A DNA stretch of 64,000 bases, from the NCBI RefSeq assembly GCF_014648635.1, contig NZ_BMRM01000006.1, forward strand, positions 1-64,000. Reading direction: 5' to 3'. Origin of the DNA: Streptomyces cinerochromogenes. GTDB lineage: Bacteria > Actinomycetota > Actinomycetes > Streptomycetales > Streptomycetaceae. Within the stretch, counting starts at the first letter, position 1; every line of letters starts with the position of its first letter. Below the pieces are notes generated by a model. It was not told the DNA's origin and searched no databases. It saw nothing but the letters and a program-made list of their open reading frames with translations. Below are positions 1-8,257 of this stretch, in pieces. Position numbers and translations under genes: made by a program.

Positions 1-89
1 CTTGTCCTCAGACGCTCGCGTTCACTGTGTTGGTTCTGAAACCACGACCATGTCGCCCGGTGGGGCGTTCCGGTTGTTTGTTTCATAGT
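1..89 (+). other. 23S-5S rRNA spacer (with extreme 3' end of 23S)
   Basis: This stretch precedes the 5S gene and resembles the 23S-5S internal spacer of Streptomyces rRNA operons. The first eight or nine bases (CTTGTCC...) look like the last bases of 23S rRNA, judged from the known 23S 3' terminus, so the rRNA operon runs in from the left. No coding potential is evident. Confidence 0.6.
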
Positions 90-208
90 GTTTCGGTGGT
101 CATAGCGTGAGGGAAACGCCCGGTTACATTCCGAACCCGGAAGCTAAGCCTCACAGCGCCGATGGTACTGCAGGGGGGACCCTGTGGGAGAGTAGGACGC
201 CGCCGAAC
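90..208 (+). rRNA. rrf: 5S ribosomal RNA
   Basis: The sequence starts GTTTCGGTGGTCATAGCG and ends AGTAGGACGCCGCCGAAC, which are the typical actinobacterial 5S termini, and the two ends pair with each other. Internal landmarks such as CCGAACCCGGAAGCTAAG (loop B and helix III region) are present. The length of about 119 nt fits. It is the last gene of an rRNA operon, and the small ORFs crossing it are not genes. The ends may be off by one or two bases. Confidence 0.95.
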
Positions 209-218
209 AATTTTTGGG

Positions 219-251
219 AAAACCCCCGCATCGGGTCGATGCGGGGGTTTT
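219..251 (+). terminator. rRNA operon terminator
   Basis: A perfect 15-bp stem (AAAACCCCCGCATCG pairing with CGATGCGGGGGTTTT) with a 3-nt loop ends in a T run, directly after 5S. It is a classical intrinsic terminator for the rRNA operon. Confidence 0.9.
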
Positions 252-291
252 CTGCGTTCAGGAGCCGTACAGGTCGATTAGGGTCTTCGGC

Positions 292-936
292 ATGCGCTAC
301 GACCTCGTCATCTTCGACAACGACGGTGTCCTCGTGGACAGCGAGCCCATATCCAACCGGCTGCTGGCCGCGTATCTCACCGAGTTGGGCCACCCCACCA
401 CGTACGAGGAATCCATCCGCGACTACATGGGGTCGGCGATGCACCGCATCCATGAGCTGATCCTGGAGCGGACGGGACAGCGGCTGCCGGCGGACTTCGA
501 CGAGGTCTTCCACCGGCGGGTGTTCGCCGCGTTCGAGCGGGAGTTGCAGCCCGTCGCCGGGGTGACCGGCGTCCTGGAGAAGCTGGCCGTGGACGGGGTG
601 CCGTACTGCGTGGCCTCCTCCGGGAGCCACGCGCGGATACGGGTGGGGCACCGGACGACCGGGCTCGACCGGTGGTTCACCGAGGACCGCGTTTTCAGCT
701 CCGAGGACGTGGGACGGGGCAAGCCGGCACCGGACCTGTTCCTGTACGCCGCCGAGCGGATGGGGGTGGCCCCCGAGCGGTGTGCGGTCGTGGAGGACTC
801 CCCGCTGGGCGTACAGGCCGCCGTGGCGGCCGGGATGGACGTGTACGGGTTCACCGCCATGACCCCGGCGGCGCGGCTCGCCGGTGCCGGGCACCTCTTC
901 GCGGACATGGGCGCCCTGGCCGACCTGCTGGTATGA
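292..936 (+). CDS. HAD family hydrolase (beta-phosphoglucomutase-like)
   Basis: This 214-residue protein is a cytoplasmic haloacid-dehalogenase-superfamily phosphatase or phosphomutase. Motif I is DNDGVLVDSE near residue 8, with the nucleophile Asp; DNDGVLVDSE is typical of the YcjU/CbbY/GS1 subgroup with a helical cap. A motif II region lies at VASSGS. Motifs III/IV are GKPAPDLFLYAA and VVEDSPLGVQAA. I chose ATG 292, which places motif I at the usual distance from the N-terminus; the longer frame starting at 214 runs back into the rRNA terminator. The substrate cannot be told from sequence. It stands alone, just after the rRNA operon. Confidence 0.85.
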   Translation: MRYDLVIFDNDGVLVDSEPISNRLLAAYLTELGHPTTYEESIRDYMGSAMHRIHELILERTGQRLPADFDEVFHRRVFAAFERELQPVAGVTGVLEKLAVDGVPYCVASSGSHARIRVGHRTTGLDRWFTEDRVFSSEDVGRGKPAPDLFLYAAERMGVAPERCAVVEDSPLGVQAAVAAGMDVYGFTAMTPAARLAGAGHLFADMGALADLLV

Positions 937-1028
937 CCCCGCTCCCGGTCCCGCGCTGACATTTGTCATGCGGAGCTGCGGACGATCGTTTCTACTGCCC
1001 GACCCCCTCCGGCGGCGAAGCTGGGGGC

Positions 1029-1742
1029 ATGACGAAGAAGACGGGGAACCAGGGCCGTAAGCCGAGCGTGCTGGACAACTTCAAGCCGCTGCTCATCGAT
1101 GTGGCGGTGCCGCTCGGCTCGTACTACCTCCTCAAGGAGGCCTTCGGGATGAGCACCTTCGCGGCGCTCGCCTGGAGCAGCGTCGTACCCGCGGTGCGGA
1201 CCGTGTGGAGCCTGGTCAAGGAGCGGAGGACCAACGGGCTGGCGGGTCTCATCCTCGTCGTGAACGTCGTCTCGCTGCTGCTGGGCTTCCTCTCCGGCGA
1301 CCCGCGGCTGATGCTCGCCAAGGACAGCGGGGTCAGCAGCACGGTCGCCATCGGGATCCTGGTCTCCGTCTGGCTCGGCAAGCCGATGATGACCGCGGGC
1401 ATGAAGCCCTTCCTCGTGAAGGGCGACGCCGACAAGGAGGCCGCCTGGCAGCGGCTGGCGTCCGGGGCGGCCGCCGGGTCCGCGGCCTTCCGGTCCAAGG
1501 AGCGGGCGTTCTCCGTGGTGTGGGGACTGGCTCTGCTGGCCGAGTGCGTCGCGCGCGTCGTCGGCGCCTACACCGTGCCCGTGGACACCATGGTGTGGCT
1601 GGGCACCGTCTTCCTGATCGCCGCGATGGCCATCGCGTTCGTGGTCAGCGGTGGCCTCGCCGTCGAGCCGATGGAGCGGATGCTCGCCGCCGAGACGGAG
1701 GCCGGCCGGACGCAGCGGCCCACGCCGGCCGTCGCCGCCTGA
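1029..1742 (+). CDS. VC0807-family membrane protein
   Basis: This 237-residue integral membrane protein has about five or six hydrophobic segments. A basic N-terminus is followed by segments near residues 22-55, 70-90, 100-120, 155-180 and 185-210. Its pattern resembles the VC0807 family of uncharacterised bacterial membrane proteins, whose function is unknown. ATG 1029 is used because GGGGGC lies just upstream; in-frame upstream codons run through non-membrane sequence. It is monocistronic, about 90 bp before the MFS gene. The family assignment is from overall look, not from a search. Confidence 0.7.
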   Translation: MTKKTGNQGRKPSVLDNFKPLLIDVAVPLGSYYLLKEAFGMSTFAALAWSSVVPAVRTVWSLVKERRTNGLAGLILVVNVVSLLLGFLSGDPRLMLAKDSGVSSTVAIGILVSVWLGKPMMTAGMKPFLVKGDADKEAAWQRLASGAAAGSAAFRSKERAFSVVWGLALLAECVARVVGAYTVPVDTMVWLGTVFLIAAMAIAFVVSGGLAVEPMERMLAAETEAGRTQRPTPAVAA

Positions 1743-1829
1743 CCACCGTGCGGAAACGGCTGAAGCTGAGGGAAATTCATCTTTGGCCGGATCTACCCAC
1801 AGGTAGCCAGGGGCCCTACGCTCGCCGCC

Positions 1830-3074
1830 ATGACTGATGTGCTGCGGCGCGGCAGGGCCTCTCTGGCGTTCGGATTCTTCGCCCAGGGCGTCGCCTTCGC
1901 CCTGCTGGTGACGCGCATCCCGGCCGTCCAGGACCGGTACGGCGTCTCCGACGCGCTGCTCCCGGCCTTCCTGGCCGCCGTGCCGGTCCTCGCCGGCATC
2001 GGCAGCGTGACGACCGAGCAGCTGGTGAAGCGGGTCCGGCCCAGCCGGCTGCTGCGCTGGTCCCAGCCGGTGGTGCTGCTGGCCCTGCTCGGCGTCGGGG
2101 CGGGCGGGCAGGGCCAGGTGGCCGGCCTGGCGGTGGCGCTCGGCGTCTTCGGCCTGGCGGTGGGGGCGCTGGACGCGTCCATGAACATGCTCGGCGTCAG
2201 CCTCCAGCGGTCGTACGGGCGCAGCATCATGCTCAGCTTCCACGCCGCCTACAGCCTGGGAGGGATCCTCGGGGCCTCGCTCGCCTGGGCCGGGGCGCAC
2301 TGGCACCTCGCACTGTGGGTGTCGTACCTGCCGGTGGTGGCCGTGCTGCTGCCGGCGGCGCTGGTGGGGAGCCGGTGGTACGTCGACGGGGATCCGGCGC
2401 CGGGGCGGGATGCCCACACCGACGGCGGAGCCGGCGTCGGCGGGGGTGTCGCCGGGGGTGTCGTCTTCAGGCTGCTGCTGCCGCTGTGCCTGGTGATGAC
2501 CTTCGCGTACATCGGGGACTCGACCGTCTCCAACTGGAGCGCGAAGTACCTGAAGGACGTGCTGGGCGGCTCCGAGCAGCTGGCGACCGTGCCGTACAAC
2601 GTGTACATGGTGACCACGCTGGCGGGCCGGGCGCTCGGGGACTTCGGGGTACGGCGGTTCGGAGCGGTGGCGGTCGTGCGGCTCGGATCGCTGGTCGCGG
2701 CCGGCGGGTTCGCGGTGGTGGCCGTGGCGCCCGGCGCCTGGGTCGGGATGCTCGGGTTCACCCTGCTGGGGCTGGGGCTGTGTGTGGTGGTGCCGCAGAC
2801 CTTCGCGGCGGCGGGCAGGTTGTTCCCCGGGGCTTCGGACGCCGCGGTCGCGCGGCTGAACATCTTCAACTACGTGGGGTTCCTGATCGGTTCGCCGTTG
2901 GTGGGGGCGCTCGGGGACGCCTGGAGCTACCGGGGGGCCATGCTGGTGCCGATGGTGTTGGTGCTGGTGACCATGGGCTACGCCAGGTCGTTCGCCCCTC
3001 AACCGGACCGATACGGTGGCGGGCATGAGCGGCCGCGCACAGCTGATGTGGGACGAGGCAGTAACGGGCTATGA
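1830..3074 (+). CDS. MFS transporter
   Basis: This 414-residue protein has about 12 predicted transmembrane helices, the usual length and topology of a major facilitator superfamily permease. A GALDASMNMLGVSLQR stretch near residues 115-130, and a central loop (about residues 190-205) between two six-helix halves, fit the YbjJ/inner-membrane MFS subgroup. The substrate is unknown. Its 3' end overlaps the start of the downstream acuC-like gene by about 50 bp, so the two are probably translated from one mRNA. Confidence 0.85.
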   Translation: MTDVLRRGRASLAFGFFAQGVAFALLVTRIPAVQDRYGVSDALLPAFLAAVPVLAGIGSVTTEQLVKRVRPSRLLRWSQPVVLLALLGVGAGGQGQVAGLAVALGVFGLAVGALDASMNMLGVSLQRSYGRSIMLSFHAAYSLGGILGASLAWAGAHWHLALWVSYLPVVAVLLPAALVGSRWYVDGDPAPGRDAHTDGGAGVGGGVAGGVVFRLLLPLCLVMTFAYIGDSTVSNWSAKYLKDVLGGSEQLATVPYNVYMVTTLAGRALGDFGVRRFGAVAVVRLGSLVAAGGFAVVAVAPGAWVGMLGFTLLGLGLCVVVPQTFAAAGRLFPGASDAAVARLNIFNYVGFLIGSPLVGALGDAWSYRGAMLVPMVLVLVTMGYARSFAPQPDRYGGGHERPRTADVGRGSNGL

Positions 3075-4197
3075 CTTCGGTCCGAGCCATCCGATGGACC
3101 CGGTCCGGCTGGACCTGACCCGCCGGCTGGTCGGTGCCTTCGGGCTCGACCGGGAGGTGCAGGTCGTCGCGGCCAAACCGGCCGGCGAGTCGACGCTCCG
3201 GCTGGTCCACCGGGAGGACTACATCGACGCCGTGAAGGCCGCGTCGGCGGATCCGGCGGGCGCGGACGGGTCGTACGGGCTCGGTACGCTCGACGATCCC
3301 GCGTTCGCCGGGATGCACGAGGTGTCCGCGCTGATCGCCGGGCAGTCGGTGGGCGCGGCCGAGGCGGTGTGGCGGGGGGACGCCGAACACGCCGTGAACT
3401 TCGCGGGCGGGCTGCACCACGCCATGCCGGGCGGGGCGTCGGGGTTCTGCATCTACAACGACGCCTCCCTGGCGATCGCACGGCTGCTGGAGCTGGGCGC
3501 CGAACGGGTCGCCTACGTCGACGTCGACGTCCACCACGGGGACGGGGTGCAGGCCGCGTTCTGGGAGGACCCGCGGGTGCTGACCATCTCGCTGCACGAG
3601 CATCCCCGGACGTTGTTCCCGCAGACCGGGTGGCCGCAGGAGACCGGGGCGGGCGCGGGGGAGGGGGCCGCGGTCAACCTGGCGCTGCCGGCCGGTACCG
3701 GGGACGCGGGCTGGGTACGGGCCTTCCACGCGGTGGTCCCGGAGCTGCTCGCCGAGTTCCGGCCGCAGGTCCTGGTGACCCAGCACGGGGCCGACACGCA
3801 CTTCGAGGACCCGCTCGCCCATCTGGCCGTCTCGCTGGACGCGCAGCGGGCGGTGCAGGTGGCCTGCCACGAGCTGGCGCACGCGTACGCGGGGGGCCGG
3901 TGGGTCGCGCTGGGCGGGGGCGGATACGCGGTGGTGGACGTCGTACCGCGGTCGTGGACGCATCTGGTGGGGATCGCGGCGGGGAAGCCGGTGGCTCCGG
4001 AGACGGTGATCCCCGAGAGCTGGCGCCGGGAAGTGTTCGCGCGCACCCGCCAGTTGGGGCCGCAGCGGATGACGGACGGGCGGTGGCCGGTGGCGTACGA
4101 GGAGTGGGAGGCGGGGTACGACCCCGCTGACCGCGTGGACCAGGCCGTGCTGGCGACGCGACGGGCCGTGTTCCCGCTGCGGGGGCTGCTGCCGTAG
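3025..4197 (+). CDS. acuC: Acetoin utilization protein AcuC-type histone-deacetylase-family enzyme
   Basis: This 390-residue protein belongs to the class I histone-deacetylase/AcuC fold, a Zn-dependent deacetylase. The family is known to remove acetyl groups from lysines, for example on acetyl-CoA synthetase in Bacillus. Visible active-site elements are HHAMPGGASGFCIYND (tandem His), DVDVHHGDGVQ (Zn-binding Asp and His), and QHGADTHFEDPLAHL, followed by a Gly-rich GGGGY. ATG 3025 is chosen; a GTG at 3016 is an alternative. It overlaps the MFS gene, which suggests coupling. The in vivo substrate is not known here. Confidence 0.85.
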   Translation: MSGRAQLMWDEAVTGYDFGPSHPMDPVRLDLTRRLVGAFGLDREVQVVAAKPAGESTLRLVHREDYIDAVKAASADPAGADGSYGLGTLDDPAFAGMHEVSALIAGQSVGAAEAVWRGDAEHAVNFAGGLHHAMPGGASGFCIYNDASLAIARLLELGAERVAYVDVDVHHGDGVQAAFWEDPRVLTISLHEHPRTLFPQTGWPQETGAGAGEGAAVNLALPAGTGDAGWVRAFHAVVPELLAEFRPQVLVTQHGADTHFEDPLAHLAVSLDAQRAVQVACHELAHAYAGGRWVALGGGGYAVVDVVPRSWTHLVGIAAGKPVAPETVIPESWRREVFARTRQLGPQRMTDGRWPVAYEEWEAGYDPADRVDQAVLATRRAVFPLRGLLP

Positions 4198-4375
4198 CGC
4201 CACCCCGGCCGCGCCGCCGCAGCGCCGCCGCAGCGGGCCCGCCGCCGCTGTGGGTGCCGCGCCGCCGCCGTGGGTGCGCGGGGGGCGTGGTCGGCACGGT
4301 CGGCATTAGGCCAACCGTGCGGCGTTCCCGCCGTTCCCGCCCCGCCCGCGCCCCCGCTGGGTCACCATCGCATCC

Positions 4376-5191
4376 GTGTGGTCCCCCGCCCGTCTCCGTG
4401 CGCATCTGGTGGCCGCTCGGCTGGCCGGGGTGGTGGCGACCTCGCGGGAGGAGAGCCTGCGGAGCTATCGGCTGTTCGCGGCGCGGGACCCGCGCGTGCT
4501 GATCGGGATCGATCCCGAAGGCCCCTGGGCGTTCCGGGACCTGATCGGGCTGATGGCGCGGAAGTGCGGGGTGTCGGACGACCCCCGGTACACGACCGGA
4601 CCGGACGTGATCGATCCGGAGCGGACGCTCGCCGCGCTGGACGCCTTCGCCGGGCGGATCCGGGAGGTGGCCCGGCGCGGTGGGCCGGTGCTGCTGGGCA
4701 CCGGGCACCCGCACCGGCTGCTGGGGTTCTACGCCGGTCTCGCGGACGCCTTGTCGGCGGCGGGATGTGAGGTCCTCACCCCAGCGCAGGGTCGCTGTGT
4801 CGACATATTGACCCGGTTCGGTCTACGTCCCCACCGCCTCGACTACGTACGAGGGGTTGGGCTGGTGCGGGAACCGGCGAGCGAGCGCCCCGGTTGTGAG
4901 CCCGGTGCCCACACCCACTCGCCCCTCCCGGTTCGGGTCGCGCTCGACGCCGCGGCGGCGGCCGGCGGGCCCCTGCCCGAGCTGGTCGTCGGCGACCACG
5001 GATGGGTCTGCGGTGCTGGTCAGCTGGGGTTCGAGGCCATCGGGCTGGCCGACACCGACGATCCCGCGCTGTTCGTGGGGGAGGCCGAGGGACGGGTGTC
5101 CGTCGTCGTTCCGGTTGATGACGCAGTGCGGTCTGCTCACTACCGGCCGCTGGCCCGCTACGTACTCAATCGAGCGTGTCTGTCACAGTAG
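4376..5191 (+). CDS. Putative phosphatase (PHP-like, actinomycete conserved)
   Basis: This 271-residue soluble protein is conserved in actinomycetes, where relatives are called phosphatase. It carries GTGHPHRLLGF near residue 107 and VVGDHGWVCGAG near residue 208, His/Asp clusters that could bind metal. The start is GTG 4376; no better start lies nearby. It follows acuC after about 180 bp of GC-rich non-coding DNA and precedes the BldC-like gene. The biochemical activity is inferred from family annotation only. Confidence 0.65.
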   Translation: MWSPARLRAHLVAARLAGVVATSREESLRSYRLFAARDPRVLIGIDPEGPWAFRDLIGLMARKCGVSDDPRYTTGPDVIDPERTLAALDAFAGRIREVARRGGPVLLGTGHPHRLLGFYAGLADALSAAGCEVLTPAQGRCVDILTRFGLRPHRLDYVRGVGLVREPASERPGCEPGAHTHSPLPVRVALDAAAAAGGPLPELVVGDHGWVCGAGQLGFEAIGLADTDDPALFVGEAEGRVSVVVPVDDAVRSAHYRPLARYVLNRACLSQ

Positions 5192-5320
5192 GCCGCCGAT
5201 GGGTGCACCTCTTCCCCACTCGCATCACCCGCCCCTAGTCTGGGGAGTGAGCACGCAACGACGAAGAGTCACCGGAAGGGGAAGCCGGTGGCCGTCGAGT
5301 GCGGAAGGTTCAGGTGTGTC

Positions 5321-5533
5321 ATGGCTGCAGCTGGCGAGAGGCCTCTGAACGAGGTTCAGTTCCTTACCGTGGCGGAGGTCGCCTCGGTGATGCGAGTGTC
5401 GAAGATGACCGTGTACCGCCTGGTGCACAGCGGTCATCTGCCCGCGATCCGGGTGGGACGTTCGTTCCGCGTCCCGGAGCAAGCGGTACACGAGTACCTC
5501 CGCGACAGCTATGTGGGGGTGGAGACGGCCTGA
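5321..5533 (+). CDS. BldC-like small helix-turn-helix DNA-binding protein
   Basis: This 70-residue protein is a single MerR/excisionase-type winged HTH. LTVAEVASVMRVSKMTVYRL is followed by a wing and IRVGRSFRVPEQAVHEYL. It resembles BldC, the developmental regulator that binds DNA cooperatively through such a minimal domain, but it is a paralogue and not bldC itself, judging from the locus. ATG 5321 is used, with GGAAGG upstream; a GTG at 5288 would add 11 residues. A GC-rich hairpin follows the stop. Confidence 0.8.
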   Translation: MAAAGERPLNEVQFLTVAEVASVMRVSKMTVYRLVHSGHLPAIRVGRSFRVPEQAVHEYLRDSYVGVETA

Positions 5534-5539
5534 CGACGG

Positions 5540-5558
5540 CCCCCGGGTGACCCGGGGG
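5540..5558 (+). terminator. GC-rich hairpin after BldC-like gene
   Basis: CCCCCGGG pairs with CCCGGGGG around a 3-nt loop, seven bases after the stop codon. There is no T run, as is usual for Streptomyces terminators. It may end transcription or only stabilise the 3' end. Confidence 0.5.
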
Positions 5559-5669
5559 TGCCCCCTCGATTACGACCTCGGCGCTCGGTTGGGTAGGCTA
5601 GCCCCTCGTAGGTCGTGTGGGCCCATGGCGCCCAAACAACCGAGACATGAGAAGTGAGCGAGGGTAGTC

Positions 5670-5768
5670 GTGGGCTCTGTTATCAAGAAGCGGCGTAAGC
5701 GGATGGCCAAGAAGAAGCACCGCAAGCTGCTCAAGCGCACGCGCGTTCAGCGTCGTAACAAGAAGTAA
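5670..5768 (+). CDS. Small basic ribosomal-type protein (bTHX/AURKAIP1-COX24-like)
   Basis: This 32-residue, extremely basic protein starts [20 protein letters not shown] and ends in RNKK. It belongs to the family of tiny Arg/Lys-rich proteins related to the mitochondrial AURKAIP1/COX24 ribosomal domain, and in actinobacteria it is thought to be a ribosome-associated protein. The start is GTG 5670, preceded by GAGGG. It is below usual gene-calling length and easily missed. A strong terminator follows about 60 bp downstream, so it is a discrete transcription unit. Confidence 0.85.
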   Translation: MGSVIKKRRKRMAKKKHRKLLKRTRVQRRNKK

Positions 5769-5828
5769 CTCCGTCCCCGCGTCAGCGGGGGTGCACCGGA
5801 GTAGACGACGCGCCGCAGGCGTACAGCT

Positions 5829-5860
5829 GTGGCCCCCCACCAGCACTGGTGGGGGGCCAC
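5829..5860 (+). terminator. Strong hairpin terminator after the 32-residue basic protein gene
   Basis: A perfect 14-bp stem, GTGGCCCCCCACCA with TGGTGGGGGGCCAC, has a GCAC loop. It separates the small ribosomal-type gene from the epimerase gene. Confidence 0.8.
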
Positions 5861-6019
5861 AGGCGCGTTCCGGCGCGGGCCGGCAGCCCCGGCATATACC
5901 GATGGGGGAAATTCCGTCACCGCCCGCACCGCGGGTCATCACAGGGCAACATCGACCGGCTAGGTTGGCCGCACACGGGGAACGCGGGATACCGGCTACG
6001 CGGAAGGAAGGCGCTGATC

Positions 6020-7081
6020 TTGGGAAGGGTCGTGCTCGTCACCGGAGTGGCCCGGCAGCTGGGCGGCCGGTTCGTACGGCGGATCCAGCGGGACCCGGAG
6101 GTCGACCGTGTCATCGCGGTGGACGCCGTACCGCCGGCGCACCATCTGGGCGGGGCCGACTTCATCCAGGCCGACATCCGGCAGCCGACCATCGCCCGCG
6201 TACTCGCCGAGACCGGCGCCGACACGGTCGTGCACATGGACGTGACCGGTACGGCCCTGGGCGGGGGCAGCCGGGCCACGGTCAAGGAGACCAACGTCAT
6301 CGGCACCATGCAACTGCTCGGCGCCTGCCAGAAGTCGCCGGCCGTGCGGCGGCTGGTGGTGAAGTCCAGTACGAACGTCTACGGCTCCGCCCCGCGCGAT
6401 CCGGCCGTGTTCACCGAGACCACCCCGCCGAAGTCGCTGCCCAGCGGCGGCTTCGCGAAGGACGCCGTCGAGGTGGAGGGGTACGTGCGCGGGTTCGCCC
6501 GGCGGCGGCCGGACGTCGCCGTGTGCGTGCTGCGGTTCGCCAACATCCTCGGCCCCACCGCGGACACCCCGCTCGCCTCGTACTTCGCGCTGCCCGTCCT
6601 GCCGACCGTGTTCGGCTACGACCCCAGGCTGCAGTTCGTGCACGAGGACGACGTGATCGAGGTGCTGCGCATCGCCTCCCACGAACCGCGCCGGGGCACC
6701 CTCAACAGCGGCACCTTCAACATCGCCGGCGACGGTGTGCTGCCGCTCTCGCAGTGCTCGCGGAGGCTCGGGCGGCCCACCGTGCCGCTGCTGCTGCCCG
6801 CGGTCACCTGGGCCGGCTCCCTGGTGCGTACGCTCGGTATGACGGACTTCTCGCCGGAGCAGATCCGGCTGCTCACCCACGGGCGGGTGGTGGACACCGT
6901 CCAGATGCGCGAGACGCTGGGCTTCACGCCCCGCTACACGACGGCCGAGACCTTCGCGGACTTCGCGCGCGGCCAGGGTCCCGGGCTGCTGCCGCCGGAG
7001 ACCCTGGCGGCGGCCGTGGACCGGCTCGCCGCGCTGACCGCGAGGGCGGGCGGCCACCCCCAGAAGCACAGCGCCAACTGA
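6020..7081 (+). CDS. NAD-dependent epimerase/dehydratase family protein
   Basis: This 353-residue extended short-chain dehydrogenase has an N-terminal Rossmann fold (VVLVTGVARQLGGRFV, a TGxxxxLG version of the nucleotide motif). VVHMDVTGT, VKSSTNVYGSAP and the later FANILGP are typical of UDP-sugar epimerase relatives; the catalytic Tyr region is atypical. The start is taken as TTG 6020 because AAGGAAGG sits just upstream and it places the Rossmann motif at the N-terminus. It is followed 14 bp later by the acyltransferase gene, so the two likely form an operon, perhaps for lipid or envelope modification. The substrate is unknown. Confidence 0.8.
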   Translation: MGRVVLVTGVARQLGGRFVRRIQRDPEVDRVIAVDAVPPAHHLGGADFIQADIRQPTIARVLAETGADTVVHMDVTGTALGGGSRATVKETNVIGTMQLLGACQKSPAVRRLVVKSSTNVYGSAPRDPAVFTETTPPKSLPSGGFAKDAVEVEGYVRGFARRRPDVAVCVLRFANILGPTADTPLASYFALPVLPTVFGYDPRLQFVHEDDVIEVLRIASHEPRRGTLNSGTFNIAGDGVLPLSQCSRRLGRPTVPLLLPAVTWAGSLVRTLGMTDFSPEQIRLLTHGRVVDTVQMRETLGFTPRYTTAETFADFARGQGPGLLPPETLAAAVDRLAALTARAGGHPQKHSAN

Positions 7082-7095
7082 GGAGAGCGGCAACG

Positions 7096-8139
7096 ATGGC
7101 GGACGCCAAGGTCATTCCGTTCGACGACGACCGGTCCCGCGGGAGCGCCGCACAGCGCCCGGCGCGGCGCCGGATGGGGAGCAGGCGCGGCGAGGGCAAT
7201 ACCGTCCAGCCCCTGCCGGACCGGGCGCGGGCACGGGAGGACGGTCCTGTGAGCCGCGAGGAGCAGCCGCCGGAGCCTGCGGAGGGCGGCGGCGGGGACG
7301 GCGGCCTGGAGCGGCGGGTGGCGGCTGGGCTGGCCTTCCTGCGGCGCCGGCTCACCGGGGACTACGAGGTCGACGACTTCGGTTACGACGAGGAGCTGAC
7401 CGACCAGGTCCTGATGTCGCTGCTGCGGCCGGTGTACGAGAAGTACTTCCGGGTCGACGTGAAGGGCATCGAGAACATCCCGGCCGAGGGCGGGGCGCTG
7501 ATCGTCGCCAACCACTCCGGCACGCTGCCGCTGGACGGCCTGATGATGCAGGTGGCGGTGCACGACCGGCACCCGGCCGGCCGGCACCTGCGGCTGCTCG
7601 CCGCCGACCTCGTCTTCGTGCTGCCGGTGGTGAACGAGCTGGCCCGCAAGCTGGGGCACACGCTCGCCTGCGCGGAGGACGCGGAACGGCTGCTGGGCCA
7701 GGGTGAGCTGGTCGGGGTGATGCCGGAGGGGTTCAAGGGCATCGGGAAACCTTTCGGCGAGCGGTACAAGCTCCAGCGGTTCGGCCGGGGCGGTTTCGTC
7801 TCCACGGCCCTGCGGCAGGGGGCGCCGATCATTCCGTGCTCGATCGTCGGGGCGGAGGAGATCTACCCGATGATCGGCAACGCCAAGACGCTGGCGCGGC
7901 TGCTGGGCTTCCCGTACTTCCCGCTGACGCCGACGTTTCCGTGGCTGGGGCCGCTGGGTGCGATCCCGCTGCCCACCAAGTGGACGATCCAGTTCGGCGA
8001 GCCGATCCCGACGGACGGGTATCCGCCGGAGGCCGCGGAGGATCCGATGCTGATGTTCAACCTGACCGACCAGGTGCGGGAGCAGATCCAGCACACGCTG
8101 TACAAGCTGCTGGTGCAGCGGCGGTCGGTGTTCTTCTGA
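7096..8139 (+). CDS. Lysophospholipid acyltransferase (PlsC-family)
   Basis: This 347-residue protein has a disordered, charged N-terminal 100 residues and then a PlsC acyltransferase domain. The catalytic HX4D motif is NHSGTLPLDG near residue 137, and the glycerol-phosphate-binding motif is MPEGFKGIGKPF near residue 213. These enzymes acylate lysophosphatidate or related acceptors at the inner membrane face. ATG 7096 has an AGGAGAG site 9 nt upstream. The acyl acceptor is unknown. It pairs with the upstream epimerase and ends before a strong terminator shared with rsbN. Confidence 0.85.
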   Translation: MADAKVIPFDDDRSRGSAAQRPARRRMGSRRGEGNTVQPLPDRARAREDGPVSREEQPPEPAEGGGGDGGLERRVAAGLAFLRRRLTGDYEVDDFGYDEELTDQVLMSLLRPVYEKYFRVDVKGIENIPAEGGALIVANHSGTLPLDGLMMQVAVHDRHPAGRHLRLLAADLVFVLPVVNELARKLGHTLACAEDAERLLGQGELVGVMPEGFKGIGKPFGERYKLQRFGRGGFVSTALRQGAPIIPCSIVGAEEIYPMIGNAKTLARLLGFPYFPLTPTFPWLGPLGAIPLPTKWTIQFGEPIPTDGYPPEAAEDPMLMFNLTDQVREQIQHTLYKLLVQRRSVFF

Positions 8140-8198
8140 GGCCCCGTCCCCGTCTCTGTCCTCGTCTCTGTCCTCGTCCTCCCGGGCGTGTCCGTGTA

Positions 8199-8244
8199 CG
8201 GCATCGGGGGCGCCCCTGCTCGGATAGGGGCGCCCCCGATGCCG
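8199..8244. terminator. Bidirectional terminator between acyltransferase gene and rsbN
   Basis: A perfect 19-bp stem (CGGCATCGGGGGCGCCCCT with its complement) has an 8-nt loop. It lies between convergent genes and can stop transcription from both sides. Confidence 0.9.
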
Positions 8245-8257
8245 TGACCGCGGTCCG

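Noticed and set aside
107..969. Open frames across the 5S rRNA and on the strand opposite the HAD gene
   Set aside because: They overlap the rRNA or are shadows of the real gene; long antisense frames are expected at this GC content.
966..3026. 686-codon minus-strand frame opposite the membrane protein and MFS genes
   Set aside because: Its translation is His/Gln/Arg/Pro-rich with no domain, while the plus strand encodes recognisable membrane proteins.
5791..7095. N-terminal extension of the acyltransferase frame
   Set aside because: The extension is Arg/Pro-rich and overlaps the epimerase gene; ATG 7096 has a good ribosome-binding site.
8150..8182. Short direct repeats GTCTCTGTCCTC after the acyltransferase gene
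   Set aside because: Two short pyrimidine-rich copies before a terminator; too short and simple to mean more.
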